Assembly (NCBI RefSeq): GCF_018598175.1
Contig: NZ_JAHESE010000007.1
Coordinates: forward strand, 124,001-188,000
Direction of reading: 5' to 3'
Length of the DNA: 64,000 nt
DNA from: Dawidia cretensis
GTDB lineage: Bacteria > Bacteroidota > Bacteroidia > Cytophagales > Cyclobacteriaceae
In this document: piece by piece, positions 61,131-64,000 of the stretch
How positions within the stretch are numbered: position 1 is the first letter of the stretch
Layout of the letters: the number at the start of each line of letters is the position of its first letter
The notes under the pieces: generated by a model
The model's input: only the letters and a program-made list of their open reading frames with translations
The model's database searches: none
What the model was told of the DNA's origin: nothing
Program-made: the position numbers and the translations under genes

Positions 61131-62777
61131 TTACCAGGGCTTCGAAGTACCTTGCAACAACCACGGCTTGGACCATGCGCTGTTGGCGCCGTCGGCCTGG
61201 GTGTACTGCGTTTTCTCCAACCGTTCGAGGGCCTTTGCTGTGTTGGCGGCGTTCATCTCGATCTCGTCCTGCATGTAATAAAACCGGACGGGCAGTTTAT
61301 CTCGCGCAGCAGCAGGTCCTGCGCTCAAAACCGGTAAGCCGGTACGACGGTAGTCAAACCAGGACTCTGTCGTGGCCGACCAACTGGCGATCCATTTTTG
61401 CATCATTACTTTTTCCAAACGCTCATCGGTGTCACCCGACAGCATCACGCCTGGTTGCGTTACATAGTCGTCGTACGTGTCGGCTACGCCCCACGTCTCG
61501 AAGGACGCCTGGATACCCGCCAAATAGTGCTCGCTTGCAGCACCTGTGGCCCAACCTTTCAGAGCAGCTTCGGCCAGGATAAAGTGGACCTCGGCAGCAG
61601 AGATCAGCCTGGCTTTCAGCAACGGGCCGGCAGCGTCGGCGTATATCGGGCTGAGGTAAGAAACGTGTGGGTTGTTCGACGTCTGGCCTGGGGTAGGATT
61701 CAGGTTGTAGCCCGAAGGCAAGTTCGAAATACTGGGCGGTATACCGACGTACTCAGGGTCGGTATCAATCAATTTTGCTCCCACGACGTCGGGCGACAGG
61801 TAGCGCATACCGTCCTCTATCTTATCGGTACCTTCCGGAAGCCCCGCGTCGACCACCAGTGGAATTTCCACCTTGCTTGCCCATACACCGAGTCGCGCAT
61901 CGTTCGATGCCTGCAAAACCTCTACCAGGGTAGCACACATTCTGTTCCGGCGGTAGTTGCTACCGCTGGCATCGAACACCGCATTCGACGGCCAGGAGTC
62001 CCCCTCGCTATTGCCGGCATAGGACATCGTGGCGTCTTCGTCGCTGGAGGTGATCAGCGGATACTCGTCGGGATGCGCGTAAATCTTCTCAATTCCCTGA
62101 CGGGAAACATCCGGAAGCCTGGAAGAGATACGCATATAATAACGCAATAACAGGGAGTTGGCCATCTTTCGCCATAGGGCCGGATCCATATGCATCGATG
62201 CGTACGGTACCTCGTCATCTTCGTATAGGCCGATATATTCTTGCTTGTCTTTTGACAGCAGCGTGTTGGCTGTCTCCAAATCGGCAATAATGCCGCGATA
62301 GATCGTCTCCTGATCATCGAATACCGGCAGCTTATTCTCCAGGCCTGACAGATCGCCGTTCAGGGCATTGGTATAGGGAGCGTCTCCCCACAGGTCTGTG
62401 ATCAGTCCAAACATCATAGACTTCATGATCAGTGAAACACCCTGGTGAAACTCCATGTGCAGCTCGGCAGAACGCTCATATAAAACTTTGTTGTCACGCA
62501 AGACGCCATAGTAGGGTGTCCAGCTCTGATTCGTCCAGGCGTAGTCGTTATGCTCGTCGAACCATGCGTCGAGTTGCGTATGCTGCATCACCCCTGCAAT
62601 GTTTCCAAAACCCAGGTTGAGGTATAGCTTTGATGCTTCCGTCACAACAGTTGGTAATACCAGGTTGGGATTGATTACGCCGGGTTCTACGCCGTTCGGA
62701 TTTTCGTTGAGTTCGGTCAGGTCGTCACACGAGAGACAGACCATCAGGATACCTATTGCGAAATATTTAAGTTTCAT
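61131..62777 (-). CDS. SusD/RagB-like nutrient-binding outer-membrane lipoprotein
   Basis: The 548-residue lipoprotein (YFAIGILMVCLSC, then DDLTELNENPNGVEP) belongs to the SusD-like_2 type, which opens with LNENPN and has LYLNLGFGNIAGVMQHTQL, MMFGLITDLWGDAPYTNAL, EVHFILAEAALKGWATG and WFDYRRTGLPVL. It would cap the SusC-like channel encoded 11 bases upstream. This type is often found in loci not devoted to classical glycans. Confidence 0.93.
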   Translation of the reverse strand: MKLKYFAIGILMVCLSCDDLTELNENPNGVEPGVINPNLVLPTVVTEASKLYLNLGFGNIAGVMQHTQLDAWFDEHNDYAWTNQSWTPYYGVLRDNKVLYERSAELHMEFHQGVSLIMKSMMFGLITDLWGDAPYTNALNGDLSGLENKLPVFDDQETIYRGIIADLETANTLLSKDKQEYIGLYEDDEVPYASMHMDPALWRKMANSLLLRYYMRISSRLPDVSRQGIEKIYAHPDEYPLITSSDEDATMSYAGNSEGDSWPSNAVFDASGSNYRRNRMCATLVEVLQASNDARLGVWASKVEIPLVVDAGLPEGTDKIEDGMRYLSPDVVGAKLIDTDPEYVGIPPSISNLPSGYNLNPTPGQTSNNPHVSYLSPIYADAAGPLLKARLISAAEVHFILAEAALKGWATGAASEHYLAGIQASFETWGVADTYDDYVTQPGVMLSGDTDERLEKVMMQKWIASWSATTESWFDYRRTGLPVLSAGPAAARDKLPVRFYYMQDEIEMNAANTAKALERLEKTQYTQADGANSAWSKPWLLQGTSKPW

Positions 62778-62788
62778 GTGATCGCGTT

Positions 62789-64000
62789 TTAGAAAGTGAG
62801 GCTCAATTTAAAACCTGTAGAAATAGTCCAGGGGCTAACGTTGTACCGTTCAATTCCTTGCTTGAACTGGATACCATTTCCCTGCGCGCCCGACTCGGGT
62901 TGGAACGCCAGTTCAGGATCTACTCCTATCTTGGCGGCCGTCCAGAGCATGATGTTCCGGGCGTAGACCGACAGCGACGCGTTGCGAATGCCGATGGATT
63001 GTACCCACGGCGCCGGCAGCTGATACGCGAGGGAGATCTCCCGGAGCTTGATGAATGAGGCATCGAACATGGCAGCACCCATAAAATCCCAGGGATAGTT
63101 ATCGGCGTAGGGAACATACTTCGTTCCCTCTCCACCCAGATTTTCAGAATACCCAATGATATTTCCGTCACCATCATACTGTGCTATTACGCCGGGATTG
63201 AAGACGCCGTCATTGAGCGTTACACCGTCGCCGGGCTCCAGTGGTTGCCCGCCATACGCTGCCGTTGGACCACCGACGATATTGATACCATCGGTAATCA
63301 AACTTCCCTGGTTTGCCACCAGCCAATCGCGCAATTCCTGGCCTGTGCGATTTCCCGGATTGATCAGCAAATCCAAAAATCTTTGTGTCTTCAAATCCGA
63401 CTCTGCGTATCGATATGTTTGTGAGATAAAATCGCCACCCTTGCGCCAGTCGAAAGACATATTCAACGTAAAGGCCTTGTACGCTACCGTAGTTTGCAGC
63501 CCCATGGTGAAGTTGGGATTAAAGTTTCCGATCTTGTTCTTGACATTGCTACTTCTGATCACCTGCCAGGTGCCTTCGTCGCTCAGGAGCGGGTAACCAT
63601 AGTACGGAGAGTTCTTATCTTCTACCGTCACCATCTTGCTGTCGTAGATGTCGCCGATGGTTTCGCCGACATAGGTTCTCACCTCGGCCCGCCCGTCGCT
63701 CCAGAAAGAATAGAATTTAAGCTCCTCTGGCAGCTCTATGATCTTGGTGCGGTTGCGACTGTAATTCACCGAAACGTCCCAGCGCAAGTCGCCTTTTTGA
63801 ACGGGTGTACCGCCCAGGCCAAACTCCCAGCCACGGCTCTGCAGAAGTCCGGCGTTTATTTTTTGCCTTTCGAACCCCGACGACGGCGCCATGTCCGTCA
63901 GAATGATCTGGTTTTTGTTGTCCGTCGTGTAGTATGTTCCTTCGAATCGTATGCGATTGTCCAGCAGGCCGAACTCCGCTCCCGCTTCCGTAGAAGTAGA
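62789..64000 (-). CDS. SusC/RagA family TonB-dependent transporter (5' partial)
   Basis: The frame is open to the right edge, so only the C-terminal 403 residues of the barrel are present. The last bases read EAGAEFGLLDNRIRFEGTYY, then blocks typical of SusC follow: GWEFGLGGTPVQKGDLRWDV, NYSRNRTKIIELPEEL, FTLNMSFDWRKGGDFISQTY and ASFIKLREISLAYQLPAPW, ending in GFKLSLTF. It begins the second SusCD operon. Confidence 0.95.
   Translation of the reverse strand, partial: STSTEAGAEFGLLDNRIRFEGTYYTTDNKNQIILTDMAPSSGFERQKINAGLLQSRGWEFGLGGTPVQKGDLRWDVSVNYSRNRTKIIELPEELKFYSFWSDGRAEVRTYVGETIGDIYDSKMVTVEDKNSPYYGYPLLSDEGTWQVIRSSNVKNKIGNFNPNFTMGLQTTVAYKAFTLNMSFDWRKGGDFISQTYRYAESDLKTQRFLDLLINPGNRTGQELRDWLVANQGSLITDGINIVGGPTAAYGGQPLEPGDGVTLNDGVFNPGVIAQYDGDGNIIGYSENLGGEGTKYVPYADNYPWDFMGAAMFDASFIKLREISLAYQLPAPWVQSIGIRNASLSVYARNIMLWTAAKIGVDPELAFQPESGAQGNGIQFKQGIERYNVSPWTISTGFKLSLTF

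Overview
The window is chromosomal DNA of a free-living member of the Bacteroidota, most likely order Cytophagales. The evidence is several SusC/SusD outer-membrane uptake pairs, a secreted giant protein with a gliding-motility/type IX secretion C-terminal domain next to a PorP/SprF partner, TamL, many lipoproteins with acidic residues right after the lipidated cysteine, FtsX-like double permeases, and promoters of the Bacteroidota -33 TTTG / -7 TAnnTTTG form. The order-level placement is an inference from gene content. No tRNA, rRNA, CRISPR array, transposase or phage gene was recognised.

Layout. 1-1.8 kb: egtB (5' end outside the window) and egtD, for ergothioneine synthesis. 1.9-4.1 kb, convergent: an OpuBC-type ABC transporter made of a binding-domain/permease fusion plus ATPase, a candidate ergothioneine importer. 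4.07-4.36 kb: a decayed lipoprotein pseudogene. 4.5-15.1 kb: a four-gene plus-strand operon encoding a 1960-residue secreted protein with 21 HYR repeats, a PorP/SprF-like partner, a TPR/PD40 protein and a histidine kinase with a periplasmic sensor part. 15.1-18.4 kb: paralogous surface-type lipoproteins, one intact pair and decayed YwqK-like copies. 18.5-20.5 kb: two unknown genes with three helically spaced DnaA-box-like motifs between them. 20.7-24.4 kb: smc with a good promoter and terminator. 24.5-30.1 kb: WG-repeat lipoprotein, SpoU-type RNA methyltransferase and divergent tamL. 30.1-34.9 kb: fused 2-oxoacid dehydrogenase E1, hemF, histidine kinase. 34.9-40.0 kb: two divergent FtsX-like permeases. 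40.1-43.3 kb: DUF2167 protein, a VOC protein with a probable N-terminal frameshift, and small unknown genes. 43.6-57.3 kb: M81 metallopeptidase lipoprotein, GH71/99-like hydrolase, and a convergent SusC-SusD-DUF3823-GH43 glycan locus followed by a SPOR/OmpA-like protein and a XylR-type AraC regulator. 57.4-64 kb: a second minus-strand SusC/SusD locus that carries a calcineurin-like phosphoesterase, a PqaA-family protein and a glycerophosphodiesterase; its susC runs off the window.

How the genes work together. The egt genes make a thiol antioxidant and the facing transporter may recover it. The HYR operon looks like a surface adhesin with its outer-membrane anchor and a sensor kinase. The first SusCD locus probably imports and cleaves a pentose-containing glycan under the XylR-like regulator. 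The second appears to couple SusCD uptake to phosphoester cleavage. Both SusCD loci have a terminator-like hairpin just before the downstream enzyme genes.
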